The notes beneath the pieces were generated by a model. The model saw only the letters and a list, made by a program, of their open reading frames with translations, was not told where the DNA came from and did no database searches. From assembly GCA_021818125.1 (NCBI GenBank), contig JAKAFG010000100.1, positions 1 to 7,111 of the forward strand: 7,111 bases of DNA, given 5' to 3'. Each line of letters starts with the position of its first letter. Within the stretch, counting starts at the first letter, position 1. Position numbers and translations under genes: made by a program. Source of the DNA: Pseudomonadota bacterium (GTDB lineage: Bacteria; Pseudomonadota; Gammaproteobacteria; Acidithiobacillales; Acidithiobacillaceae). Of the stretch, positions 1 to 5,796 are shown one piece after another.

Positions 1-1
1 A

Positions 2-538
2 GAGCTAATCACGCCACGCGGCGATCTCAGCATTGCTTTCGGCACCGCCGCAGACATGGTCGGCGAATTCTGGCAGGACGGCACCATCCGCCATATCGGC
101 AGCACCATTAGCCAGGGTGCCATGGCCTGGCTGGAAATCGCGCAGATCGGCGCCAAGACTGTACGGGGCGATGCGGAAAGCATCAACGTGCGTATCAAGG
201 AAATTGTTCAGGGCCTGCATGATGCCCACCTGATGGACATGCTGCCTGACGTCTTCGCGCTGGTGGGTAACTTGCAGAAGGCCGGCCTGGTCGGCAAGCT
301 GAACATGGTAATGACGCAAGTCGTCCCCATGATCCCCTCCGACGAAGTCTTTGCCAGCGGTGTGAACAAGGCGATGAAGGCGCTGGAGCAGACCAGGACC
401 GAGATGAAGGACGAGAACAACAAGGGTGGCGGTATCTTCGGTCTGATGAAAATCTTCTTCGCCAAAGACACCCAGTTCGTACTGAAGTTCGCCGTGCGCT
501 TCGCCTCCATCTTCCTGAAGGCGCTGAAGCAAGGCTGA
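2..538 (+). CDS. DUF1641-like protein, 3' part (5' end outside the window)
   Basis: The frame is open from base 2 and ends at TGA 536-538, giving 178 visible residues. The first Met codon, at base 56, is probably internal because in-frame coding sequence (ELITPRGDLSIAFGTAAD) precedes it. The protein looks soluble and helical, with no signal peptide or clear membrane segment in the visible part. Near the C-terminus a Gly-rich linker (NNKGGG) leads to GLMKIFFAKDTQFVLKFAVR, which resembles the 'GL..ll..p.vQ..L.f....' pattern of DUF1641 proteins. Those are often found near sulfide:quinone reductase or formate dehydrogenase genes in proteobacteria, so a redox-associated accessory role is possible, but nothing in the window tests this. 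No catalytic residues are recognisable. The gene ends 13 bp before a strong terminator. I am confident that it codes, moderately so about the family. Confidence 0.7.
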   Translation, partial: ELITPRGDLSIAFGTAADMVGEFWQDGTIRHIGSTISQGAMAWLEIAQIGAKTVRGDAESINVRIKEIVQGLHDAHLMDMLPDVFALVGNLQKAGLVGKLNMVMTQVVPMIPSDEVFASGVNKAMKALEQTRTEMKDENNKGGGIFGLMKIFFAKDTQFVLKFAVRFASIFLKALKQG

Positions 539-550
539 TTTTCTAGCTCT

Positions 551-592
551 CGCAAAAAGCCCCGCACCTTGCTGGTTCGGGGCTTTTTTGCG
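551..592. terminator. Bidirectional rho-independent terminator between convergent genes
   Basis: An inverted repeat AAAAAGCCCCG (554-564) pairs with CGGGGCTTTTT (578-588) around a 13-nt loop. The GC core is followed by six T on the + strand and, because of the A-run at 554-558, by a T-tract on the - strand too. It lies 13 bp after the + strand stop (538) and 23 bp beyond the end of the - strand gene (615), so it can serve both converging transcripts. Confidence 0.9.
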
Positions 593-614
593 TTACGGGG
601 AAGGGACGCAGGTA

Positions 615-1184
615 CTAAGCCCCATGCTGTCCCCACCACACCTTTGCCTTCTCCGCTGCCGCCCTGGCCGCTGCCGGATCGTTCAGCCAGGCCCTCGCCA
701 GATCGATAATCTCCGCATTATCTTGTGCCCATACCGCAGCACCAGCGGCCAACAAGCCCTGACGTACCGCATTATCCGGCATTTTCGGACCGAGGATGAG
801 GGGACAGCCATCAGCGATGGCTTTGGCGAGATCCACTTCACCACCTGCCAGCGTGCCACCCGGCACACAAAAATCCACGCACCCGTAGAAAGCATCGCGT
901 AGCTCCGCCGTTTCCACAAAGTAGACGCGCGTTTTGATGGGCACGAAGCTGGTGAACAAACGACTATGGCGGATGGTCTGCAGATGGTATTTCAGCGCAT
1001 CACGATAAACAGGTTCGTAGCGTTCTTCCCGATCCGGCGCCAGCACCATGATCCCCATCTTCACCCGCATCAGGGAGAGAAAGATTCCATAGGCCTCCGC
1101 ATCTTCGCCTTCGTGCAGGTTGGGAAAGTAGACAACGCAACGGTTCCGGTCCCGAAACTCCTTAAAACGCTCGCACCATTCCAT
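615..1184 (-). CDS. Stand-alone Kdo-transferase (WaaA/KdtA) C-terminal-domain-like protein
   Basis: This 189-aa protein resembles the C-terminal GT-B half of 3-deoxy-D-manno-octulosonic acid transferase, which adds Kdo to lipid A. Family-like landmarks appear in the right order: PNLHEGED (21-28) like the 'SThxgEE' strand, MVLAPDREERYE (46-57) like 'lvPRHpeRf', RHSR (72-75), VDFCVPGGTLAGGEVDLAKA (103-122) like the 'GGSL...GGHNPLEPA' donor-binding loop, and CPLILGPKMPDN (127-138) like 'vPvl.GP...N'. The HNP part of the loop is not conserved. The membrane-anchored acceptor-binding N-terminal half (about 200 aa) is absent, so Kdo transfer alone is unlikely. The start is ATG 1184, because AAGGAG lies just upstream and a good promoter sits at 1228-1256. 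An upstream TTG at 1256 is in frame but lies within the -35 box. It may be a divergent sugar-binding protein or a degenerate paralogue. Confidence 0.65.
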   Translation of the reverse strand: MEWCERFKEFRDRNRCVVYFPNLHEGEDAEAYGIFLSLMRVKMGIMVLAPDREERYEPVYRDALKYHLQTIRHSRLFTSFVPIKTRVYFVETAELRDAFYGCVDFCVPGGTLAGGEVDLAKAIADGCPLILGPKMPDNAVRQGLLAAGAAVWAQDNAEIIDLARAWLNDPAAARAAAEKAKVWWGQHGA

Positions 1185-1227
1185 ACAGATCACTCCTTGG
1201 CGGTAGTTATGGGCTTTTCCACCCGCG

Positions 1228-1256
1228 ATGATAGGCGACATGGGCGTATCATTCAA
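1228..1256 (-). promoter_or_regulatory. Sigma70-type promoter for the Kdo-transferase-like gene
   Basis: On the - strand a TTGAAT -35 box (1256-1251) and a TATCAT -10 box (1233-1228) are separated by exactly 17 bp. Transcription would begin near 1221, leaving a leader of about 37 nt before ATG 1184. The match is 4/6 and 5/6 to consensus. Confidence 0.6.
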
Positions 1257-1299
1257 AATTTGCTCAGCGCAGGCGCTTATGAATCGCGCACTGCTTTTG

Positions 1300-1308
1300 T
1301 GTTACATT
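1300..1308 (+). promoter_or_regulatory. Extended -10 promoter for glgA
   Basis: TGTTACATT carries a TG dinucleotide one base before TACATT (1303-1308), the extended -10 arrangement. No good -35 box is seen at 16-18 bp, as expected for this promoter type. The leader to ATG 1344 would be about 28-30 nt. It is divergent from the - strand promoter at 1228-1256, and the two do not overlap. Confidence 0.45.
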
Positions 1309-1343
1309 AGCAACAACGCTCAGCAAAGAAGAACACATGCCCT

Positions 1344-2807
1344 ATGTTGCGAACACTTTTTGTACTCTCGGAGATGGCGCCCTACTCCAAGACAGGCGGC
1401 CTCGCGGATGTCGGCGGGGCTTTGCCCCTGGCGTTGGGGCAACTGGGCGTCGATGTTCGCGTGTTGGTGCCTTACTATAGGCGTCCGGCACTACATGATC
1501 TGCGCTGGTGCTGCACCGTCAACGTGCCCTATACGGGTGAAACGACCGAGCTGTGGTCGCTGGCAGAGCGACCGCAGGTTCTTTTCCTCCGTTACCCCGC
1601 TTATTATGAGCGTGACGGCGGTCCTTACCAGGATACTCAAGGCGAAGACTGGCCAGACAATGACCGACGCTTTGCCCTGCTCAACCGGGTAGCCGTCGAA
1701 ATCGCCCAGGGACGTGTATCGGGGCTCAATTGGCGCCCGGATATCGTCCATGCCAATGACTGGCAAACCGGACTGATACCCTACCTGCTCGATCTGGAGG
1801 CGCGGATCGGCGCGACACGACCCGCCACCCTTTTCACCATCCATAATCTGGCCTATCAGGGTCGCTTTGCGCCCAGCGCCATGGCGCCACTGCACTTGCC
1901 GGCGGCAGATTTTCACTGGCTCGGGACGGAACTCTACGGGGCCTTTTCCTTTATGAAAGCGGGCCTGGCTTATAGCGACCAGCTCACCACCGTCAGCCCC
2001 ACCTATGCCGAGGAGATCCAGAGCAGCGCCTTCGGTATGGGACTGGACGGGCTGCTGCAAACCCGATCTGGGCATCTGTCGGGCATTCTCAATGGTATTG
2101 ATGCCATCCACTGGAACCCCGGCGCGGACCCTTATCTGCCCGCGCATTATTCGCTACAAAATCGGTTCGGCAAGGCGCAGTGCAAATCGCAACTGCAGAG
2201 CAGTCTCGGCCTCTACCCCGATCCCGGGGTATTCCTCCTGGGCATGATCAGCCGCTTGGTGGAGCAGAAGGGGACGGATATGGTACTGGATATTCTCCCG
2301 GATCTGTTACGCCGCGGCATGCAGGTGGTGGTATTGGGCAGTGGCGATAAATTTTTTGAGCGGCAACTGCTGGAGATAGCGGCGGCGTATCCGGCGCAAA
2401 TGGCGACACGCATCGCCTTTGACGAAGGGCTATCCCATCACATTGAAGCGGGCGCAGATGCCTTCCTCATGCCCTCCCGCTTCGAACCCTGCGGCCTGAA
2501 CCAGATGTACAGCCTGCGCTACGGCACCTTGCCTATCGTCCACCGCACGGGCGGACTGGCCGACACGGTCACCGATGCCGACGACTTCCGCCACCCACTG
2601 CAACGCAACGGATTTGTTTTTGACAGCCCGCAAAGCGCAGCCCTGCATCATGCCGTGCTGCGCGCGGAGGCGCTGTTCCGTCAACCGGCGCTGTGGTCAC
2701 ATCTGCAAGATCAGGCCATGGCGGGCGACTATAGCTGGCAGCACTCGGCACGCGCCTATCTCCAGCTTTATTACGAGGTGCTGGCGCGGCGCGCAGGTGA
2801 TCACTAA
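1344..2807 (+). CDS. glgA: Glycogen synthase (ADP-glucose type, GT5)
   Basis: GlgA moves glucose from ADP-glucose to the non-reducing end of an alpha-1,4-glucan in the cytoplasm. At 487 aa it is full length (E. coli GlgA is 477). N-terminal GT5 domain: KTGGLADVGGALP at 16-28 (the KxGGL ADP-glucose motif), HANDWQTGL at 136-144 and FTIHNLAYQG at 164-173. C-terminal GT1-type domain: SRLVEQKG at 303-310, whose R304 and K309 match the phosphate-binding Arg/Lys, and PSRFEPCGLNQ at 377-387, whose E381 matches the catalytic Glu. RTGGLADTV at 401-409 is the second conserved Gly loop. The start fits the family N-terminus; its ribosome site is weak (AAGAAGA, 1326-1332). An out-of-frame ATG at 1337 does not lead into this protein. 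No glgB, glgC or glgP is in the window, so the gene is apart from a glg operon as far as can be seen. Confidence 0.97.
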   Translation: MLRTLFVLSEMAPYSKTGGLADVGGALPLALGQLGVDVRVLVPYYRRPALHDLRWCCTVNVPYTGETTELWSLAERPQVLFLRYPAYYERDGGPYQDTQGEDWPDNDRRFALLNRVAVEIAQGRVSGLNWRPDIVHANDWQTGLIPYLLDLEARIGATRPATLFTIHNLAYQGRFAPSAMAPLHLPAADFHWLGTELYGAFSFMKAGLAYSDQLTTVSPTYAEEIQSSAFGMGLDGLLQTRSGHLSGILNGIDAIHWNPGADPYLPAHYSLQNRFGKAQCKSQLQSSLGLYPDPGVFLLGMISRLVEQKGTDMVLDILPDLLRRGMQVVVLGSGDKFFERQLLEIAAAYPAQMATRIAFDEGLSHHIEAGADAFLMPSRFEPCGLNQMYSLRYGTLPIVHRTGGLADTVTDADDFRHPLQRNGFVFDSPQSAALHHAVLRAEALFRQPALWSHLQDQAMAGDYSWQHSARAYLQLYYEVLARRAGDH

Positions 2808-2833
2808 GCGCCTCCCGCTCGCCGCTGATTCGC

Positions 2834-2839
2834 TATACT
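2834..2839 (+). promoter_or_regulatory. Possible -10 box ahead of the MBL-fold hydrolase gene
   Basis: TATACT (5/6 to consensus) lies in the 52-bp gap after glgA, 21 bp before the ATG at 2860. The -35 position (CCTCCC at 17 bp) does not match, so this is a weak call. The gene could instead be read through from glgA, as no terminator is seen between them. Confidence 0.3.
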
Positions 2840-2859
2840 GGGGACTAAAGGAGAACCAT

Positions 2860-4248
2860 ATGGAAATGCAATTTTATGGCGCCGCAGGGGGGGTCACCGG
2901 GTCCTGTCATTTCCTGCGCGTTGGCGATATAAAGCTACTCATCGACTGCGGGTTGTTTCAGGGCAAGCATGACTTGGAAGAAGAAAATCGCGCCGAGTTC
3001 GGCTTTGATGCCAAAGATATTGATTATCTGTTGCTGACCCATGCCCATCTCGATCACTGCGGACGCATTCCCTTACTGGTGAAACGCGGCTTTCGCGGCG
3101 AGATCATCACCACGGCAGCTAGCCGTGAGCTGGCGCGACTGGTGCTCATGGATGCAGCAGGCCTTGCGGCAGAAGAGGCGCGACGCTCCAACCGACGTCA
3201 CCAGCGTCAGGGTGGAACGGAATCCGCGCCCATTTACGACATCACCGACGTCCTCGATACTATGGATCGCTTCGGACGTACCGCGGATTATGCGCAGAAA
3301 ATAGAGGTCTGCCCCGGCGTCAGTGTGACCTTCGGAGATGCCGGTCATATTCTCGGTTCCGCCTGGATACTGATAGAAGCCAGTGAAGCGGGCAGGCAGC
3401 AGCGCATCGTCTACTCCGGTGATCTGGGCAACCGCGGCAAGCCGATTATCAACCCGTCCACCCCCGCACCCCAGGCGGATGTCATCGTCATGGAAACCAC
3501 CTACGGCGACCGCCTGCACAAGGCCATCAGGCCCTCGGTAGACGAGCTGCGCGATGCCATCCTCGACACCCTGAAACGCGGCGGCAATGCCATCATTCCC
3601 ACCTTCGCCCTGGAGCGCGCCCAGGATTTACTGTATTACCTGCGCGAGATGATGAACGACAACCAGCTCCCCGCCAACCTGCCGGTCTTCCTCGATTCGC
3701 CCATGGCCATTTCGGCCACGGAGATTTTTCGCCGTCACCCGGAATGCTTCAATCCCGACACCCGTGAAGGCCTGCAACAGGGCGCCGATCCCTTCGCCCT
3801 GCGCAACCTCCACTTCACCCGTGAAACCAGCGAATCCATGGGCATCAATCTGATCAAGGGCGGCGCGCTGATTATGGCCGGATCGGGCATGGCGACCGGG
3901 GGCCGGGTCACCCACCATCTCAAACACAACATCTGGCGCGAAGACTGCAGCGTCATCTTTGTCGGCTATGCCGCACAGGGGACGCTGGCACGGCGCATCA
4001 TCGACGGGGCGAAAACCGTGCGGATATTTGGTGAAGAGATTCACGTCGCCGCCCAAATTTACACCATCGGCGGTTTCTCGGCCCATGCCGACCACGATGA
4101 GCTTCTCGCCTGGTACGGTGACCAAAAACCGACGCGCACCGTTCTCGTCCATGGTGAGGATAATGGCCGGGAAGGCATCGCCAGGGTGCTGCGGGCGCGC
4201 GGCTTACAGGTGGATTGCCCGGTCATTGGCGATCGTTATTCCCTCTAA
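2860..4248 (+). CDS. MBL-fold / beta-CASP RNA-processing metallo-hydrolase
   Basis: This 462-aa protein belongs to the metallo-beta-lactamase/beta-CASP superfamily (CPSF73 and RNase J relatives), whose members cut RNA with two zinc ions. Zinc ligands: HAHLDH at 61-66 (H61, H63, D65, H66), H163 in AGHILGSA, D188 in SGDLG and H431 in VHGE. Beta-CASP motifs: E212 in METTYGD (motif A), H409 in GFSAHAD (motif B) and H431 (motif C; His rather than Val is typical of RNA-acting members). NAIIPTFALERAQ (243-255) and FLDSPMA (277-283) are also typical. The start is ATG 2860, chosen for AAAGGAG at 2847-2853 with 6-nt spacing and because the family begins MxxxFyGAAGGVTGS. The frame is open upstream to 2575 within glgA, but that is a chance extension. 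It is not the much larger RNase J. The precise RNA substrate cannot be told from sequence. Confidence 0.93.
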   Translation: MEMQFYGAAGGVTGSCHFLRVGDIKLLIDCGLFQGKHDLEEENRAEFGFDAKDIDYLLLTHAHLDHCGRIPLLVKRGFRGEIITTAASRELARLVLMDAAGLAAEEARRSNRRHQRQGGTESAPIYDITDVLDTMDRFGRTADYAQKIEVCPGVSVTFGDAGHILGSAWILIEASEAGRQQRIVYSGDLGNRGKPIINPSTPAPQADVIVMETTYGDRLHKAIRPSVDELRDAILDTLKRGGNAIIPTFALERAQDLLYYLREMMNDNQLPANLPVFLDSPMAISATEIFRRHPECFNPDTREGLQQGADPFALRNLHFTRETSESMGINLIKGGALIMAGSGMATGGRVTHHLKHNIWREDCSVIFVGYAAQGTLARRIIDGAKTVRIFGEEIHVAAQIYTIGGFSAHADHDELLAWYGDQKPTRTVLVHGEDNGREGIARVLRARGLQVDCPVIGDRYSL

Positions 4249-4261
4249 AAAAGCTTTTGCG

Positions 4262-4289
4262 TTGCGCGGGGACCATAAACAGCTACAAT
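4262..4289 (+). promoter_or_regulatory. Promoter for the His-rich protein gene
   Basis: TTGCGC (4262-4267) and TACAAT (4284-4289) are separated by 16 bp. The -10 box matches 5/6 and the -35 box 3/6. Transcription would start near 4296, giving a leader of about 36 nt before ATG 4332. A 10-bp palindrome AAAAGCTTTT (4249-4258) sits between it and the preceding stop; it is too short and AT-rich to call a terminator. Confidence 0.5.
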
Positions 4290-4331
4290 GCCCCGAAGGC
4301 TTTTACACCCGCATGCAGGAGGAGTCGTACT

Positions 4332-4748
4332 ATGTCAGGTCATTTTCCTTTTTCCGGCAAGGCCAACCGCGTTTCGGTCTACGCCTTTTTTGAGGCCCAC
4401 GACTGGAGCCTTGAAGCGCAAGAGAAATATTTTGAAGCGTGGTACCAGTGGACGAAAGACTACGTCATGAATGACGCCGACCTGAAAGCCGCCAAAGGCG
4501 TACTCTTCAGCGGCGAGCACTTCGGCACCCATGCTGACCATGAATTCCATCTGCATGGCTATGCTGTTGCCACGCGCATGCTGGACCTCGGCGAAACCAT
4601 CAAGGGGAGCATCCTGCCCAAGCTGGACCACGACATGCTCCACGCCCTGGAACATGATCATGAAGAATGGGTCGCTGCCGCCAATGCCGTCGCGGCAAGC
4701 CATCCCCGGTCGGAAGCGCCGGAGATTGGTCGTTATCGTCACGTCTGA
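4332..4748 (+). CDS. Histidine-rich protein of unknown function
   Basis: I do not recognise this family. The 138-aa product is acidic to neutral, probably alpha-helical and cytoplasmic, with no signal peptide, no membrane segment and no cysteines. It has 13 histidines (9%), mostly in two clusters: H63, H67, H70, H73, H75 in GEHFGTHADHEFHLH, and H100, H104, H108, H110 in LDHDMLHALEHDH. The i/i+3/i+4 spacings put them on one face of helices. H23, H67xxxE71, H100xxxH104 and H104xxxxD109 recall the order of hemerythrin iron ligands, but overall similarity is not evident. Metal binding is inferred. The start at ATG 4332 is well supported by AGGAGGAG at 4317-4324, 7 nt upstream. It has its own promoter and is followed by a hairpin (4761-4797), so it is probably a single-gene unit. 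Upstream in-frame codons from 4215 overlap the previous gene and are rejected. Confidence 0.8.
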   Translation: MSGHFPFSGKANRVSVYAFFEAHDWSLEAQEKYFEAWYQWTKDYVMNDADLKAAKGVLFSGEHFGTHADHEFHLHGYAVATRMLDLGETIKGSILPKLDHDMLHALEHDHEEWVAAANAVAASHPRSEAPEIGRYRHV

Positions 4749-4760
4749 ATCTGCGGCAAC

Positions 4761-4797
4761 GGTGTCGGATCAGGTCACGGACCTGACTTCCGGCACC
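4761..4797 (+). terminator. Long hairpin after the His-rich gene (terminator-like, no T-tract)
   Basis: The segment folds into a 16-bp stem: GGTGTCGGA (4761-4769) pairs with TTCCGGCACC (4789-4797 side, one G-T pair), then TCAGGTC (4770-4776) pairs with GACCTGA (4780-4786) around an ACG loop. Two bases (4787-4788) bulge on the 3' side. It begins 12 bp after the stop at 4748 and ends 53 bp before nth. No run of T follows on either strand, so it may be a U-less terminator, an mRNA 3'-end stabiliser or part of the nth leader. Confidence 0.5.
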
Positions 4798-4850
4798 ACA
4801 TGCAGCATATCTCCCAGCACCGCCATCTGCCTCCGTGGGTAATGTGCACC

Positions 4851-5483
4851 ATGGATCCACAAAATATTCATCGCTGTTTTGCGGCCCTGCGCGCTGCCAT
4901 TCCTGAACCAAAAACCGAGCTGAACTACCACACCCCTTTTCAGCTTCTGGTCGCCGTAGTGCTCTCCGCGCAAAGTACGGATAAAGCCGTCAACGCCTGC
5001 ACTCAGACACTCTTTGCCGCGGCACCCACTCCCGACGCGATGGCGGCGCTCGGTGAAGACGGCATCAAGATCCATATCCGTCGCCTGGGGCTATTCAACG
5101 CCAAGGCACGTCATGTGCATGCCCTGGCGCAACAACTGCTGGCCCTGCATGACGGCGAGGTGCCTGCAGACCGGAAGGCGCTGGAAGCGCTCCCCGGTGT
5201 CGGGCGTAAAACCGCCAATGTCGTCCTCAATACCCAGTTCGGGCACCCCACCATTGCGGTAGATACCCATATCTTCCGGGTAGGCAACCGGACGGGGATC
5301 GCCCCCGGTAAAACGCCCCTGGCCGTCGAAAAGGCCCTGCTCGCGGCGGTACCCGCCGAATACCTGCAGGACGCCCACCATCTCCTGATCCTCCATGGTC
5401 GCTATACCTGCACGGCCAGACGACCGCGCTGTGGTCGCTGTCCGCTTTTCCAATGCTGCGAATGGCCGGAGAAACATCAGTAG
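4851..5483 (+). CDS. nth: Endonuclease III (DNA glycosylase/AP lyase, 4Fe-4S)
   Basis: Nth removes oxidised pyrimidines in base excision repair and then cleaves the backbone by beta-elimination. With the start at ATG 4851 the protein is 210 aa (E. coli 211), and key residues fall on the same numbers: K120 in the helix-hairpin-helix LPGVGRKTANVV (114-125), which attacks the base's C1', D138 in VDTHIFRV (137-144), and the 4Fe-4S ligands C187, C194, C197 and C203. There is one additional cysteine, C202, next to the last ligand. LLVAVVLSAQSTD (32-44) is the conserved N-terminal helix. Two other in-frame starts, ATG 4842 and ATG 4800, would add 3 or 17 residues. No strong Shine-Dalgarno decides between them, and 4851 is chosen by family length. 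No clear promoter is seen; the 4761-4797 hairpin lies just upstream. Confidence 0.96.
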   Translation: MDPQNIHRCFAALRAAIPEPKTELNYHTPFQLLVAVVLSAQSTDKAVNACTQTLFAAAPTPDAMAALGEDGIKIHIRRLGLFNAKARHVHALAQQLLALHDGEVPADRKALEALPGVGRKTANVVLNTQFGHPTIAVDTHIFRVGNRTGIAPGKTPLAVEKALLAAVPAEYLQDAHHLLILHGRYTCTARRPRCGRCPLFQCCEWPEKHQ

Positions 5484-5732
5484 TATTTGATAAACTGAAC
5501 AAAAGGGACGCGAAGGCACATCGGGGTTTAGGTATGCTTGGCGTGTTCGGCCTTAGTCCGAAGTCCGAAAGGTTTCGACCTGAACTGGGTATCCCGCCTT
5601 ACGAATCCTCACCTGCCAGCTTATGCGGGTTTCATCGCGGTCTTTTCTTTCATTGATGGCAGATGGCAGGCCGTACTCTACATGGAAGCAGTCGCCCACG
5701 GGTGATGTCGCGGCCGCCTTGGAGGCGTGGGA
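5484..5732. other. Intergenic stretch without a convincing gene; possible decayed coding sequence
   Basis: There is no well-formed gene and no Shine-Dalgarno/start pair. Two frames read in a protein-like way. Frame 5532-5705 has about 57 codons and no good start, and includes NWVSRLTNPHLPAYAGF and RWQAVLYMEAVAHG before TGA 5703-5705. An overlapping frame from ATG 5656 reads MADGRPYSTWKQSPTGD, then VAAALEAWDSLLF. The latter resembles the loosely conserved tails of some TnpB proteins, but only faintly. No terminator for nth is obvious here. A tandem GTCCGAA pair lies at 5556-5569. Confidence 0.35.
5715..5728. repeat. Palindromic element, copy 1 (CGCCTTGGAGGCGT)
   Basis: CGCCT (5715-5719) pairs with AGGCG (5723-5727) around TGG. 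The 14-bp element matches 12/14 bases with a second copy at 5782-5795, and the two flank the AT-rich promoter of the XRE/ImmA gene. Confidence 0.5.
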
Positions 5733-5761
5733 TTCTCTTTTGTTTAAAAATTTTGTATTAT
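5733..5761 (+). promoter_or_regulatory. Probable promoter of the XRE-ImmA/PIN operon
   Basis: TTCTCT (5733-5738) and TATTAT (5756-5761) are 17 bp apart in a markedly AT-rich stretch (5733-5776) between GC-rich flanks. The -10 box is 5/6 and the -35 box is weak at 3/6. An overlapping TATATT at 5759-5764 is an alternative -10. The leader would be about 30 nt before ATG 5797. Confidence 0.45.
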
Positions 5762-5781
5762 ATTTGGAATTTTAAACCAAA
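5739..5781. promoter_or_regulatory. Inverted repeat over the promoter, candidate autoregulatory operator
   Basis: TTTGTTTAAAAATT (5739-5752) and AATTTTAAACCAAA (5768-5781) form an imperfect inverted repeat: 13 pairable positions, each arm carrying one extra base, with a 15-bp centre that contains the -10 box. XRE-family antitoxins and repressors commonly bind such repeats over their own promoter as dimers, so autorepression by the adjacent gene is inferred from position and symmetry. Confidence 0.45.
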
Positions 5782-5795
5782 CGCCAAGGAGGCGT
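5781..5795 (+). promoter_or_regulatory. Ribosome binding site inside a small hairpin (palindrome copy 2)
   Basis: ACGCC (5781-5785) can pair with GGCGT (5791-5795), leaving AAGGA in the loop, so the Shine-Dalgarno AAGGAGG (5786-5792) is partly in the loop and partly in the stem. The ATG follows at 5797. The site is strong in sequence but could be dampened by this 5-bp stem. It overlaps the second copy of CGCCWWGGAGGCGT. Confidence 0.45.
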
Positions 5796-5796
5796 C

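Noticed and set aside
5..532. Long - strand frame (175 aa) opposite the first gene
   Set aside because: It is antisense to a frame with natural amino-acid patterns and a terminator directly after it; the - strand frame lacks recognisable domains or a ribosome site.
1185..1256. N-terminal extension of the Kdo-transferase-like protein to TTG 1256
   Set aside because: The TTG lies inside the predicted -35 box, and ATG 1184 has a good AAGGAG site right upstream.
2575..2859. 95-codon N-terminal extension of the MBL-fold protein
   Set aside because: It overlaps glgA in another frame, has no family similarity, and ATG 2860 has AAAGGAG and the canonical N-terminus.
3628..4152. 174-aa - strand frame inside the MBL gene
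   Set aside because: Shadow of the strongly conserved + strand hydrolase, without start signals of its own.
4249..4258. AAAAGCTTTT palindrome as a terminator for the MBL gene
   Set aside because: Only 10 bp, AT-rich, no loop and no T-run beyond it.
4215..4331. Upstream extension of the His-rich protein
   Set aside because: It would overlap the preceding gene and run through the promoter and the AGGAGGAG site; the residues look random.
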